Source: Curtobacterium luteum (GTDB lineage Bacteria; Actinomycetota; Actinomycetes; Actinomycetales; Microbacteriaceae). From it: a DNA stretch of 64,000 bases. The DNA lies in the NCBI RefSeq assembly GCF_014646995.1, contig NZ_BMOI01000004.1:1-64000 (forward strand), written 5' to 3'. Within the stretch, counting starts at the first letter, position 1, and every line of letters begins with the position of its first letter. A program made the position numbers and the translations under genes. The notes under the pieces were generated by a model, which saw only the letters and a program-made list of their open reading frames with translations, had not been told where the DNA came from and ran no database searches. Of the stretch, positions 63,635 to 64,000 are shown one piece after another.

Positions 63635-64000
63635 TTACAGCAGGCCCTTCTCGGTGAGGAAGTCCTTCGCGATGGTGGACGCCTTCTCCTTGTCGGTGAC
63701 GCTCTTCGCGTTGAGTTCGATGAGCGCATCGGTGGTGAGCACCTTGCTCACCTCGTCGATGTCCGCGGCCGCCTTGTCGTCGACCTTCTTCGACACCACC
63801 GGGATGACGTTCTGCGGCAGGATCAGGTTCTCGGGGTCCTTCAGCGAGACGAAGTCGTTCGCCTTGATGCTCGGGTCCGCGCTGTAGATGTCGGCGAGCT
63901 GGACGGTGCCGTCCTTGAGCGCCTTCACCGTCAGGGCTCCGCCCGAGTCCTCGATCGCCTTGAAGTCGACGTCCACGCCGTAGACCGACTTCAGCCCCTT
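63635..64000 (-). CDS. glycine betaine/osmoprotectant ABC transporter substrate-binding protein, 3' part
   Basis: The C-terminal 121 codons of an OpuAC-domain binding protein; the gene continues beyond the window. The visible part includes KGLKSVYGVDVDFKAIEDSG, TVQLADIYSADPSIKANDFV, LKDPENLILPQNVIPVV and the ending STIAKDFLTEKGLL, all typical of the second lobe of OpuCC/ProX-like proteins that bind glycine betaine, choline or related solutes. Transporter partners must lie outside the window. Its terminator lies between it and the cyd promoter. Confidence 0.88.
   Translation of the reverse strand, partial: KGLKSVYGVDVDFKAIEDSGGALTVKALKDGTVQLADIYSADPSIKANDFVSLKDPENLILPQNVIPVVSKKVDDKAAADIDEVSKVLTTDALIELNAKSVTDKEKASTIAKDFLTEKGLL

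Overview
The window is about 64 kb of very GC-rich chromosome from an actinobacterium. DUF3145 and DUF1684 genes, a PIM-type GT4 glycosyltransferase, the Actinobacteria-specific order of housekeeping genes, ATGA gene overlaps and TANNNT -10 boxes placed 6-7 nt before start codons all fit Microbacteriaceae. My best guess is Curtobacterium or a close relative; the genus is inference. Most genes are on the minus strand, and the plus-strand genes are short islands.

Layout. 1-8.4 kb: DUF3145, DUF1684 and AI-2E-family membrane genes, a CAU-anticodon tRNA with its 3' end repeated in tandem, a GT4 glycosyltransferase, a DMT transporter divergent from peptide deformylase, a PMT/ArnT-like membrane glycosyltransferase, a lipoprotein and tRNA-Asn. 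8.4-16.1 kb: a peptide ABC importer operon (binding protein, two permeases, a dual ATPase, a third ATPase, a 2-hydroxyacid dehydrogenase). Its first permease is broken by a single-base insertion. 16.1-17.1 kb: a gene-free block built from a 310-bp duplication. 17-31 kb: dnaG, dgt, dus, ybaK, dsbA-like, glyS, an aminotransferase/LysR divergent pair, uppS, recO and leuA. Upstream of leuA is a leucine leader peptide (four Leu codons) with an attenuator hairpin. 31-35.2 kb: an FtsX-type ABC transporter with a NarL-type two-component system. 35.3-42.5 kb: a dense stress/ribosome operon, hrcA-dnaJ-rsmE-HIT-phoH-ybeY-CNNM/CBS-era, with a degenerate CIRCE operator before hrcA. 42.6-50.2 kb: DUF4870, hemW, a HAD phosphatase, DUF1990, a small membrane protein, lepA, an aminotransferase and rpsT. 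50.6-57.5 kb: holA, comEC, comEA and leuS. 57.6-63.4 kb: the cytochrome bd operon cydABDC. 63.6 kb to the edge: the 3' part of an osmoprotectant-binding-protein gene.

How it works together. Most of the window is core information processing (primase, Pol III delta, tRNA synthetases, ribosome maturation and quality control) and respiration, laid out as long, translationally coupled operons. Regulation readable from the sequence includes leucine attenuation of leuA, CIRCE/HrcA control of the dnaJ operon, a palindrome at the LysR/aminotransferase divergent start, a palindrome before the two-component-linked ABC genes, and many apparently leaderless promoters.

I see no prophage, transposase, CRISPR array or recognisable defence or biosynthetic cluster. 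The unusual material is the leuL attenuator, the leaderless-promoter pattern, several tandem repeats that copy gene ends or gene starts, a recurrent GGAGGCGCG palindrome family, and two probable frameshifts (peptide permease, comEC 3' end).
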